A stretch of 64,000 bases of DNA from Lytechinus pictus (lineage: Eukaryota; Echinodermata; Echinoidea; Temnopleuroida; Toxopneustidae), in the NCBI RefSeq assembly GCF_037042905.1, contig NC_087257.1:17437001-17501000 (forward strand), in the 5' to 3' direction. Positions 1-11,178 of this stretch are shown in pieces. Both the position numbers and the translations under genes were made by a program. Positions within the stretch are counted from its first letter, which is position 1, and every line of letters starts with the position of its first letter. Under the pieces are notes generated by a model. That model was not told where the DNA came from. It ran no database searches and was given only the letters and a program-made list of their open reading frames with translations.

Positions 1-1540
1 ATATAGCTGAAAGATGGGAACCTACTCTTTCCTCTCCAAGTGGTTTCAAGAAAATGAAATTGGGTGTTTTATACAGCAGAAGTGCATATCGCCTCAATGG
101 GGGCTCAAAAATTGTGAATTTTCAAATAATTAGGCAATAATGCAAGAGGGGTGGGGTGATTTGACAGCCGCCAAGATAGGTAAGCTTCAATGTGCCAGCA
201 CTTCTTTGTAGAGCAAAGCATATTCTTTCCTCCTTAATTGGTTTCAAGGCAGTAAAAGTGGCAGAACTTTATATCAGAGATGTCTTTTTACCTCAATGGG
301 GGCTCAAAAAAGGTGAATTTCCAATAAATAGGTAATAACGCAAAGGGGTGAGGGGGTGATTTCGACAGCCCCCAGAAGGGGGTAGGCTTTTATTTGCCAG
401 CACAAAATTATGTAGCTGATAGAGCAAAGCCTATTCTTTCCTCTCTAAGTGGTTTCAAGGCAATAAAAGTGGCAGAACTATATATCAGAGACGCCTGTTT
501 GCTTCAATGGGGGCTCCAAAATGGTGACTTTTCAACAAATAGCCAAAAACCGAAAATTAGTGGGGTAACTTCTACAGCCGCTTGAAGGAGATACGCTTTG
601 ATTTGCCAACACTTCTTTATGTAGCTTATAGAACAAAGCCTACTCTTTCCTCTCCAAGTCATTGCTAGAAAAGAAATTTGCTGTACTATGTAGTAGAAAC
701 GCCCTTTGCCTCAATGGGTGATGCAAATTGTGACTGTCCAATAGATAGTCAATTACCGAAAATTGGTGGGGTAAATTCTACAGCCCCCTGAACATTCTGA
801 AGGGGATATGCTTTGATTTGCCAACACTTTTTGATATGTAGCTGATAGAGCAAAGCCTAATCTTTCCTCTCCAATTCATTGCAAGAAAATAAAATTGGCT
901 GTACTATATAGTAGGAACGCGCTTTTGCCTGAATGGGTGATCCAAAATGGAGAAATATCCAATAAATCGGCAATATACGCATGATATAGAGGGGGGGGGG
1001 GTGACTTAGACAGCCCATGAGAGGGCTAGGGTTCAATGTGCCAGTGCTTATTTATATGTAGCTGGTAGAACAAACTCTACTCTTTCCTCTCTAAGTGGTT
1101 TCAAATCAATAAAATGGGGTGTACAACAAAGCACAAACGATTTTTGGCCTCAATGTTGGGTCCAAAATTGTGAATTTTCAAATAAATTGGCAATATTAAG
1201 CAAACCACCCCCCCCCCCCCCGAGAGTGGTAGGCTTCGATGTGCCACTTTGTATGTAGCTGGTAGAACAAAGCCTATATACTCATTCCTCTCCAAGTGGT
1301 TTCAAAGCAATCAAAGTGACTGTACTGTATAGCAGAAATGCCTGTTTTTGCTTCAATGGGTGCTCCAAAAAACAGAGATTTTTCCAACAAATAGGCAATA
1401 TACAACAACAAAAATGATATAGCCAAGGGCAAGGGGGGGGGGTGACTTCGACACCCCCACCCCATGAGAGGGTCAGGCCTTGATGTGCCAACATTTTGTT
1501 TTATGTAGCTGATAGAGAAAAGCCTACTCTTAACTCTCCA
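1..1540. repeat. Satellite-like tandem array, ~210-bp unit
   Basis: At least seven head-to-tail degenerate units fill this stretch. The phrase TTTCCTCTCCAAGTGGTTTC or a close variant recurs near 30, 225, 432, 646, 862, 1079, 1287 and 1525, about 196 to 240 bp apart. Each unit also carries a 'CCTCAATGGG' segment, a short poly-G or poly-C run and 'TGTAGCTGATAGA'. The array probably starts left of the window. Length variation comes mostly from the homopolymer runs. Short open frames inside it are not conserved between units and are not treated as genes. Confidence 0.85.
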
Positions 1541-2279
1541 AGTGGTTAAATAGCGGAGATAATTGCATTTAAATTTTATTAAACTATACATTATACATAT
1601 TATACATGTACAGTACATGTTATACGTATTAGTCTATGGAAATGCATACAAAAAGCGACATTTCTGAAATTGAAGTATTCAAGTTTGATACCTTATAAAT
1701 TTGCTAAGAAGAATGATACAGAGTTGGAATTTCATCCACATGATAATAGTATATCAATAAAGTTTTCTGGAACATTTCAAGGTAATTCATTCATTTTTCT
1801 CAGAATTATGTAAAATCATGTATTTGCAAAATTTTCAATTTTGGGGAAAAAATGACAAAAAATGCGGTTTTCTACTTAAAATCTCAGCCAAATGACCTAC
1901 TTATCCCCTATAAATAGTACCAAATTGTATAAAATTTATTTGTCTTTCATATGACACTAATTTTGTGGCAATGGAATATTTATGTCAAAATCTATGTACG
2001 AAAATTCAAATGTTCTGAAAATTTGGCGGCCATTTTGAAAAAAGCGCCCTCACGGGTTAATTTTCAGGATACAGCCTGGTTACCTCATATATTCATATTC
2101 AGCGTAAAAAACTGGTCTAGAAGCACTATATGAAAATTTCTCCTTTTTCTTGTGGCACCTTGCTCAATTATAACCCGGACTAATACTCTGTCCAAATGCA
2201 ACAACACAAGTAAATGTACATGTATTCGATGGTGCATCATATATTGAGCAAATTCATTTCTCCGCCCATTTAAACAAAC

Positions 2280-2459
2280 CTGCATTGCATTAAGGTCCGG
2301 TACAATACTGGTCTGCCACACTAGGTGAACATTTGCGACTGTGAGAGGGCGCCCTGTATTCAGACAGGTGACGGATGTAAGCAAGATGGGGGTCTCATAC
2401 TCAGCACGACTCTCGATAGCTTCACAAAGATCTCCGTCAATCTCTTCTACTTCCAGTTT
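2280..2459 (-). CDS. EEP nuclease exon c
   Basis: Encodes 60 residues starting KLEVEEIDGD and ending VANVHLVWQ...DLNAMQ, matching the VANTHL...AQ segment of CCR4-type nucleases, where Asn and His line the active site. The acceptor is CAATTTAG|AAACTG and the donor GCAG|GTTTGT. It is the last exon visible; the reading frame leaves the window to the left, where only satellite DNA and unassigned sequence are seen. Confidence 0.85.
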
Positions 2460-4759
2460 CTAAATTGCATGGAATACAAGTGAAAATAAATATTGTTTAT
2501 TTTAACCCTATCTAGGCCTCCGAGGCCCCCCCCTCAACGAGTCGCGCGATATTTTCGCCGCGCAAATTTTTTTGACCGCGCTACTCGCTGACTTTTTACT
2601 TTCAAGTCTTGCGCAACTTTTGAGACCAATTTTGCGTCACCCGGGTACTCGGTTCCGAAATTATGCAACGTTATATAAGTGCATGTCAGACCAAAAACTG
2701 CTCAAAAACGTGATTTCGTGTACAAATCAATGTAAATTGTGTTTTCAACCAAAAATCATAAATGTATGATTATTTTTAGTTTTGCTGGTCTAAATGTATG
2801 TATTTTATGCTGTTAATGATCTTAGAAGAGTCCCCAATGAATTTCATTGAAAAAACAATGAAAAACAAAGGGTCCAAAAAACAAAGAAATACATAAGAAA
2901 TTGCAAAAAAACAATATAATACATAAGAAATTGATCTGATGTCACAATTTTTTTCATATAAACTTGCTAAGAACACCACAAAGAGTTTCTATGCCAAAAA
3001 TTAGAACATTTGGAGCTTTATTTAAGGAGTTAGAGGAAAAAGTATGATTTCGCATACTAATTACGCATAAATTAGCATAATTACTTAATAACAATTCGCA
3101 TGAAATAAATTACTATACAATTTTGTAGATTATATCCCAGACTACCTGGGTGCCAATTTTCGGCGCGGTCGAGATCTTAAGGGGAGGCCTGGGAGGCCCC
3201 CCCCCCCCCCCGGCCATATGAACTCCCAAAATACCCCGGCCTAGATAGGGTTAACAGAAAATGGAGTTTAGTATTTCCAATCATAATATTGTGAATGCTG
3301 CTCTCACCAAAACGTTAAGGTCACATTTTCATCAGATGCCGGTGCGGATCCAGGGGGGGGGGGGGCACGTGCCCCCCCCTTTTGAGAACCAAAGTTAAAA
3401 TTTGTAATGTAAAAATGCCATTAAAACAGAGGTAAGACCTTTTTTTTTGGCTTGTCAAATTTTTTCTGGTACGAAATATCCTTTATTTGTGGTTGAAAAC
3501 CTTTTTTGGGGGGCTTGTAAAAATTTTCCTCCGAAAAATTTGCCCCCCCCTTTGGAAAATCCTGGATCCGCCCCTGATCAGATGGAGGTCAAAACATGAA
3601 TGTTTATTCATAGAGAGGTAGTCGCTAACACTGGTTTGACTGAGTGTACTTGGTAGGGAAATGCTCCCTTTATCTCACCTGAGCTATCCAGTCTTTGAAA
3701 TGAGCAGCCTCTTGTTTCTCAAGCCTGAACCTTTCTGAGCGGTAGAAGGTGGCCACACCCTCTCGTACTCCCAATGCCTTCTGATGGTGAACACCATGGT
3801 AACCCAGACTCTGCAGTTCTGGAAGTAATGTCTGGTGGTAATAATCGGTCTCTACCTGAAATAAACAAGCAAACATATCAATATAAACTGTTATCGCAGA
3901 AATAATTATTACAGTTAATAGAAGTGATGTGACAATATCAAATGTCATTTTATAAATAATTAAGTGATGATGACAGGGCAGACTATATTTCTAGGTGCTT
4001 TGGATTATCAAGCTATTTTCCAAGATGAAGCACAGGACGATAACAACATCTACATTCAAAAACGTGATAGTTTCCGTTACCTACAGACACAAAACGATGA
4101 TCATTTGCTTTATATTTCATATTGGAAACAATATAATCTTAGAAAAAAGGGAAGCAAGGATAAATCCTGGCATAGCTATTATCAAGAAGTACAACCTTTC
4201 ATGGAAGGGTGCCGTTTGCTCTCAGTGGGCATCAGTCTTTGCTTTATCATGCTTTATCTACATAAATCTTCCTAAGATTCAAAATAAAAATACAACTATC
4301 CAAAATTTCAACAATGAAGGGTTACTGAGATATCATCCAGTTCAAAATGAAATTTGAATAAATATATTCTTGGTATATCTATGAAAGATATTGGAATCCA
4401 CCATGATTATGAATATGGATGAAACTGAAAGGTAAAAAGCCACAAACCCATACATACATCAATTTTTATTATTGTAGATCTACCTCTTGTAAGCAAATGA
4501 TGTCTGCATCGCCATGGATACGAAGTTCAACCATCAACTGGTGATGCCTTTCAATCGTCTCCCGGTGTCCTGTCGGACAGAACGGGTATCCCCGCGGCTT
4601 GATGTGGATGGATGCTAGGATGTTGTAAGAAACGACGGTAACCGCTGCAGCACCTGTTGATGCGTCTAATGGGGGTAATGATGTCTTCCGGTCAATCTGG
4701 GAATGATGCATGCTGTTCTGAAGTTCTTGGCTTGCCATGCTTTGAAATCTGCCTATCAT
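2280..4759 (-). CDS. EEP-superfamily nuclease (CCR4/Angel/PDE12-like), 5' part of gene, 3 exons
   Basis: Three minus-strand exons (4759-4484, 3855-3679, 2459-2280) join in phase 0 with GT-AG introns and give about 200 residues. The product matches the N-terminal half of an endonuclease/exonuclease/phosphatase fold: VVSYNILA (Asn motif), a CPxxxR-type stretch, DADIICLQEVE (catalytic Glu), then VANVHLVW (the NxHL-type motif). In this superfamily the fold cleaves RNA, typically deadenylating mRNA (CCR4, nocturnin) or hydrolysing 2',5'-oligoadenylate (PDE12). The later motifs (GDFN, SDH) are not found in the window, so the 3' exons lie further left. Which subfamily it belongs to cannot be settled by eye. 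Confidence 0.85.
2502..3254. mobile_element. TTAA-flanked MITE with 17-bp terminal inverted repeats (piggyBac-like)
   Basis: The left end TTAACCCTATCTAGGCC (2502-2518) is the exact reverse complement of the right end at 3238-3254. TTAA at both edges fits a TTAA target duplication, and CCC...GGG ends fit piggyBac-type elements. There is no coding capacity. A related copy lies at 52388-53014. It sits inside the intron of the EEP nuclease gene, just upstream (in gene sense) of exon c. Confidence 0.75.
3339..3576. mobile_element. hAT-type MITE with 8-bp target duplication
   Basis: Both sides carry the direct repeat ATCAGATG (3331-3338 and 3577-3584). The ends are imperfect inverted repeats around GCGGATCCAG / CTGGATCCGC. 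An 8-bp duplication and a CAGGGG-like end fit the hAT superfamily. The inside has poly-G/C runs and a module including 'TTCTGGTACGAAAT' that reappears in opposite orientation in the MITE at 10850-11344. It lies in the same host intron as the TTAA MITE. Confidence 0.75.
3679..3855 (-). CDS. EEP nuclease exon b
   Basis: Encodes 59 residues starting VETDYY, in the place where CCR4-type enzymes read LQEVETxxY. The acceptor is TTTATTTCAG|GTAGAG and the donor CAG|GTGAGA, both consensus. It includes LGYHGVHHQK and then REGVATFYRSERF. Family members usually have a DGCAIFF-like sequence at the second position, so the Asp-Gly-Cys core is replaced here by Glu-Gly-Val. The 177-nt length preserves phase 0. 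Confidence 0.85.
4484..4759 (-). CDS. EEP nuclease exon a (start or internal exon)
   Basis: Encodes the Asn motif SYNILA and ends at the catalytic ICLQE. The donor is GAG|GTAGAT at 4484/4483. Two starts are possible. The ATG at 4738 has a good context (A at -3, G at +4) and gives 85 codons. The ATG at 4759 adds seven residues. Alternatively 4759 is not a start and a splice acceptor (ATAG|GC near 4753) joins an unseen upstream exon. The next exon starts in phase 0 and restores LQEVE, the canonical form of the motif, which strongly supports this donor. Confidence 0.8.
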
Positions 4760-5208
4760 AATTAAAGAAATGAAAGGTCATTTGACCAAAATTGTCCATG
4801 AAGTAAATGAACTACGAACTGGTCTATTGACAAGTTTTATTTTAATTTATGTTCTTATTTTCTGTTCATTCCACTGTTATATTATCATTTTCTTTGATTT
4901 TATTTTCATTAAATTATTTTTTCTTATTTCATTTTATTTTATTTCTTATTGAATCTTAAGGGACTTGTTTGTTGATTTCATTAAGCATTACATTGGTTTA
5001 CATTATATGATCTTTTTCAGAAGATGTTAATTAGTGGATTCATTCATTTGTTCATTCATTGCACTTGTTAAGTGCTTTTTTCCCATTATATATTATTCTT
5101 TAATATTCTATTTATTCTATTTTTGTTTTTCTTCTTGTATATTAACATTTATTTTCTTTGGCAAATATTATCATTCAATTATTTTGTATTTATTTACTTG
5201 TTATTATT
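4760..5208. other. AT-rich noncoding stretch upstream of the nuclease exons
   Basis: Low-complexity T-rich sequence (TTTATTT and TTTTCATT runs). It may be intron or 5' flank of the minus-strand nuclease gene. I see no promoter motif or convincing exon. Confidence 0.4.
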
Positions 5209-5210
5209 TA

Positions 5211-6850
5211 GTAGAGCGGATTAGCCGAACAATTGTGCAAATTATGACTAAAGCATGAAACTTTCACAAGTGTTAGTATATGCCGTAAGATTTATTTTAA
5301 AGATGGGAGGTAAATTTTAAAATGCCTTTTTCGGCGGTTGCCATGGCAACGGATTAATTTCTCCAAAATAACAAACATCCCCATGTAAATGGTAAATAAA
5401 CATGATATAGATGACCAAAATGATGATTTTCAGGCTCCCAAGTGAATACATATGATATTTAGAAATATTCAAGATCACCAAGATAGTTCCAATTGGTCCG
5501 TTGCCATGGCAACGGCTTGTTTTTCCCCAGAAAAATAAAAATTTTGATTAAAAAAACGTTGTAGAATATGATATATCTTTAATTTCCCCTAATATTACAG
5601 TGCAAAACAAAGATATTTTGGTTGCTAAATGTGTAAATTACATCTCAAGCCATTGCCATGGCAACCAAATAACATCTAATTTACAAAAACAACATGGTTG
5701 ACAAGACAATGGACAGGTGGAAAATACAATTGGAATTGACCTAATCTGTATGCTTAAGTTTTGACCCCCTCATTTGAACAAAAAATACCGAAAATGTTCT
5801 GCAGGAGTTCTTTATAAAGATAAAAAATTATGTTGCATTGGTAATGCTTGAATTAAATTAAAAAAGAAGCAATTTTTCAAAGGGCCCGTTGCCATGGCAA
5901 CAGCTTATTTCCCTCTAGAAAGGTAAAAATATTGATAAAAATGTAGAATACATGTATGATCATCATTCCATTTCCCCTCATTTTAAGGTACTAATCGAAA
6001 TTTGTTTGTGACTAAATTTATAAATTTAACATCTTAAGCCATTGCCATGGCAACCAGAAAACATCTAATAAAAAAAAAACATGGATGACAAGGTTATGGA
6101 CAGGTGAAAATACAATGAAAATTAACTTGATGCATGTAATGTACTTAATGTATAATGTAATGCATAAGGTGTGACCTACTCAATTAATTTAGGGGAAATA
6201 ATACTGTGAGTGTTCTGTATGAACTAATTACAATGATAAACATTGGTGTTGCCTTGGTAATACTTGAATTCAATGATAAATATCAATGTTCCAAATGGCC
6301 TGTTGCCATAGCAACGGCTCATTTACCCAAGAAAGGTACCAGTTTTGAAAAAAAAAAGGACTGTATAGTCTGATTTTTCTTTCATTTCCCCTAACTTTAG
6401 GGTAAGAATGGTTATGTTTACTGTTAACATGCAAATAACATCTAAAGCCATTGTCATGGCAACCAAATAACATCTAATTCGAAAAAAATAACATGATAAT
6501 GGACAGGTGAAAAATTCAATTTATAACAATTAACCCAAGGTTTGATCCAGCCATTTAAGTTTGAACAAAGATTAGTGTTTCGCATTAGTTTATTAGAATG
6601 ATGAAATTTTAGGTTGCATTACGGTAATGCGTGAATTTAATGATATAAATGTTGCATATGGCCCGTTGCCATGGCAACGATTCCTTTTTTCCCAAGAAAA
6701 GTACCAAATTTGATCGAAAAACAGTTTAGAATCTGCATTTTGTCATAAATTTCCCCTAATTTTAGAGTGCCAAGCATAGATATGTTTGCTGTTGATATAC
6801 AAATAACTTAAGCCATTGCCATGAAAACCAAATAAAATCTAATTTCACTG
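5211..6850 (+). repeat. Left arm: ~390-bp units with X-box-like palindromes
   Basis: GTTGCCATGGCAAC or one- to three-base variants occur at 5337, 5500, 5652, 5888, 6041, 6302, 6450, 6665 and 6815. Spacings alternate near 150 and 240 bp, so the period is about 390 bp. Perfect copies are at 5337, 5500, 5888 and 6665. The motif fits the RFX-factor X-box consensus. Between boxes the units share phrases such as 'TTTCCCCTAA' and 'GACAGGTG'. Confidence 0.8.
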
Positions 6851-8870
6851 AGTGGCTTAGTTTGGTTTCTATGCAATGGTTTTAAGGGTGAAGTAGTACA
6901 TTGGGACTAGTTACAAAGACAGCCAGTGGTCTGATGTGTCCAAAACCCTAAGACGGCTTCCAAAAATGGAGTTTGAAATGGCTGTTGATATATAAATGGA
7001 CATAGCTCATTTCATATCCGTCTGGGATACATGATTTTGGTGTCTAGACCATGGTTTCAATGGTCAAATAATACACTATGACAAGTTAAACGGACAGTCA
7101 GTTGTCCAATATATCAAAATATCCAAGATGGCTTCCAAAAATGGAGTCTAAAATTGCTGTTGCTGCATTAAAAACGTAGTTTGTTTAATATCCTGGAATA
7201 TGTTTATGCCATGGTTAAATGGGTCAAATAATACATTAGGACAAGTTACAAGGACAGTCAGTTGAATATAAAATAGCCCCTGTTACTAAAAAATTGACAT
7301 ATTTCGTGTAATATCTGCCAAGGGCATATTATTTTGATATCTAAACCATGGTTTTAAAATTCAGTAAATTAATCATGTACATTGGAACAAGTTACAATGA
7401 CAGTCAATAATCAAGATGGCTTTCAACAATTGGAGTCTAATCGGAGTCTGTTACTTAAAAATTGACATAGTTCATTTCAAATCCACCAAGGAAAAATGAT
7501 TTTGGTGTTCACACTTTGGTTTCAAGGTTTAAAAAATATGTTTAGACTGGTTACAATAATATCCAGTTGTCCATTTTTCCTTTAAAAAATCCAAGAGGGT
7601 TTTCAAAATGGCATCTAAAATGACTTCTATCACTAAAAAATTATCAGAGTTCATACAACATCCACCTGTGAGAAACAATTTTGCTGTCTACACTGTGGTA
7701 TGAAGGGTCCACTATTTCATTAGGACAAGTAACAAGGATGGTTAGTTTTCAAATTTTTCCAAAATCCAAGGTAGATTATAAAATTACATCAAAATGGGTG
7801 CTGTTACCAACTCTTATCTGCTTGCATTTTGAATGTAGGCACCAAAATTATTTCTCACAAGTGGATATTGTATCCACTTCAAAGTAACAGTCGTCATTTT
7901 AGAACCCATTTATGGAAGCCATATTGAATTTTCAGGTAAAATGGACAATTGTAACCAGTCCCAAAGTATAATTTGATCCTTGAAACCCTATATAGTGAAG
8001 ACACCAAAAAAATTTTTTTTAATGTACTATGTCCACTTTTAAGTAACATTAAAACCCCCATTTTTCAAGCCATCTTTGAATTTTTGGACACAATTGACAC
8101 CTGACTGTCCTTTCAACTTGACCAAATGTACAGTATCACTTGACCCTTTAAATACTAGTGTAGACACCAAAATCATATCCCCAATGTATATTATTAATGA
8201 ACTATATGTCCTTATTGAAGTAACAACAGTCAATTTAGACCCCATTTTGGAGGCCATCTTGGATTTTTTAACATACCAGATTATACCTAGATTATGGTTT
8301 AGACATCAAAATCATATTCCCAAGACAGATATTGAACAAACTATGGCCTACGTTAGTCTTGAAACTATGGTTTAGACACCAGAATCAAATTACAGGCGGA
8401 TATAGAATGAGCTATGTCAATTTTTAAGTAACAACAGTCAATTTTAGACCCCATTATACTGTCCTTGTAACTTGTCCTAATGCATTACTTGACCCTTTAA
8501 GCTATGGTTTAGACACCAAAATTATATTCCCCAGACAGATATTGAACAAACATTAGACACTGTTTTACACCTTTTTTGGAAGCCATCTTGGAATTTTGGA
8601 CATACTAGACCACTGACTGTCCGTGTAGCTTGTCCTAATGTATTATTGGCCTTTGAAATCGTAGTTTAGATACCAAATTCACACCCCAGGCAAATATGAG
8701 CTACGTCCTCTTTAGGTATCAGCAACCATTTTAGATTCAAATTTTTTAAGCCATCTTGGATTTTTGGACATTCCAGACCACTGGCTGTCCCTGTAACTTG
8801 GCCCAATGTACAGCTTGATCCTTAAAACCAATGAATAGAAACCACATTAAAGCCATTTTATCAAGTAATG
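6850..8870. repeat. Inner arms: ~150-bp units that reverse direction near 7.88 kb
   Basis: From about 6850 to 7880 the phrases 'GGACAAGTTACAAGGACAGT', 'CCAAGATGGCTTCC' and 'AAAAATTGACATA' recur head to tail. From about 7890 to 8870 the same phrases appear as reverse complements ('GTCCTTGTAACTTGTCC', 'GAAGCCATCTTGGA'). The turning point near 7885 is the centre of the palindrome. Roughly six degenerate units lie on each side. Confidence 0.75.
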
Positions 8871-8944
8871 GATGAATTGTGGAATTTTAGCCTCCGGCAG
8901 CCAGTGAGGGCACCATCTTGGATTTTCTTGTAACCCTGGAGTGC

Positions 8945-9566
8945 TTAAAGAAAAAGTCCACCCCAACCAAAATTTCTTTTGAATAAAAAGATACAAATCC
9001 AACAAGCATAACACTGAAATTTTCATCAAAATCGGATGTAAAATAAGAAAACTGTGACATTTTAAAATTTCGCTTAACTTCACAAAACAGTTATATGCGC
9101 TTCCTGGTCTGTATGCAAATGAGGGTTCTGATGACGTAAGCCACTCACTATTTCTTTTGTATTTTATTATGTGAAATATAATATATTCAAAATTTTCCCT
9201 CATTGTCATGTGAAAGAAAGTTTTATTCCTCTCTGAACGTGTGGAAGTGCCATTTTTAAAACATTTTATGGTTCAGTCAAGTGTGTCCTTATTGCCAAAA
9301 TTGTGAAAAGTGAAATATTTTATTGACTTGTGTATTCCAAACAATAAAAAACAAAAGAAATAGTGAGTGAGGGACATCATCGACTCTCTCATTTGCATGT
9401 CACTGACTTGTTCATATAATTATTTTTGTGCAAAATAAGCGAAACTTTAAAATGTTCTTATTTTAATCCGATTTTGATGAAATTTTCAGCGTTTTATTGT
9501 TTTATTTGTTGGATTTTCTCTATTGATTCAAATCAACATTCATCTGGGGTGGAATTGACTTTTGAA
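8945..9566. mobile_element. TTAA hairpin MITE, copy 1
   Basis: Starts TTAAAG then AAAAGTCCACCCCAAC, and ends GGGGTGGAATTGACTTTTGAA, an imperfect inverted repeat. The inside is a near-palindrome with 'CACTCACTATTTCTTTTGTA' on one side and its reverse complement on the other. Copies at 25409-25993 and 31701-32303 are clearly the same family. It is inserted in the right half of the giant palindrome, so it is younger than that element. Confidence 0.8.
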
Positions 9567-10440
9567 TTCTTTTCAACCTTTTAAACAGTAAGGGCATTTT
9601 GATCGTATATTGACCAGTCTACTTATCATGTAAAATAACCAGTGAGTAGATCACACTTCAGGTTGAATAGATTCACATGTTACTTTAAAATTATCACAGT
9701 ATTTCAAAATTTTCTTCGTCAAAATCAGTAGTGTAATTTTGAGGGGGCAAAATATGACGTATCGAGCAAAATTTATTTTAAAAAGTTGTCAGCAAGCCAG
9801 CGAGAGAGCAAAACTTTCGAAATTTTTCATTAGAAAAAAAAATTTGTAAAAGATTTTGGGTATAGTATTCATAAAATAATCATATTTCACCCATCTCTCT
9901 TTCACTTTCTCTATATTTTTTCTTGGTAATGATTTTTTTTTGGGGGGAGTAGGGTTGCAAAATTCCAGGGAATTTTCTTAATGGAAACTTTCCATGGGAA
10001 TAAACGGGAATTTGTGGGAATCTTTTGAATTTTCAGGAATTTTCAAGAAATGATGGAAATTTTCAAAAAAGTAAAAATTTTCTGATATTTATATGCAGGA
10101 ATGGAAAGGCGTACCCTGTCAGATGATGCTTGATAGTGCTTTGCCATCAAATTATAAGCCAAGTATTATTCTAAAACAGTCAGACATGGAAAATGTTTAA
10201 TGATTTCCAAGTAAAAGTTGATTTACTGTATTTACTTTGATTAGGAGTTCAAGACTATGTCAACTCCTCAAATAGACTTAAGATTTTGATTTATCAACCC
10301 CTATAATCCCCTTATATATTGATATGATGAACGGCTTTAAAGCAAAAATCACCCCAAGACGCTTTCTTCAAAATAACCGCCTGCGAATACTTTGAACGAA
10401 ATTGTCCAGCATCGAAATTAGAGTTTTGGGAATTTATTTG
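9567..10440. other. Noncoding stretch inside the palindrome, unassigned
   Basis: AT-rich sequence with a local TTCCAGGGAATTTTC-like tandem area near 9960-10080. It does not pair with the left arm and may be another old insertion. No exon or terminal repeat recognised. Confidence 0.3.
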
Positions 10441-11061
10441 AATCCCAAAAAGTCTGATATGATTTTTTTAGGTCTTATTTCGATGCCATGTATAATGAAA
10501 TAAGATGGTGCTTATCATTTAGTATATTTATGTTCAGCACCCTCAAATAAAGGAAAAGTAAATGAAATAAACAATTTTTTATCAAAATTTGTACTTTTCT
10601 GGGGCCATTGGCCACATTGATATTAATCATTATGTTCAAGCATTACCAAATCAACATCCTAATGAAATCATGCATAACTTTTAATGTAACTCTTGTTCAA
10701 AATTAAAAGAGTAGGTCAAATCTTATGCATTTTCCGCCTGTCCATTATCTTGTCAGCCATGTTATTTTTTGATGAATGATATTTTATTGCCATGGCAATG
10801 CCTTAAAATGTTATTGTAACATTTAACATCAAACATGTATGTTGGCAGCCAGTGGCGTACCTAGGATTTTCCACAGGGGGGGCAAAACCGTCCGCCAAAA
10901 AAATTGACAAGCAAAAAAAAAAAAAAAAGGTCTTCGATCACAAATAAAGGATTTCGTACCAGAAAAAAATTGACAAGCAAAAAAAATAAAATAAAAAAAT
11001 AAAAATAAAAAGGTCTTCGATCACCACAAATAAAGGATTTCGTACCAGAAAAAAATTGACA

Positions 11062-11100
<39 letters not shown>

Positions 11101-11143
11101 TCTTCGATGACAAATAAAGGATTTCGTACCAGAAAAAATTGAC

Positions 11144-11178
<35 letters not shown>

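Noticed and set aside
3964-4357. Plus-strand frames of 103 and 120 codons between nuclease exons
   Set aside because: They overlap each other in different frames, lie in the intron of the minus-strand gene and have no recognisable domain.
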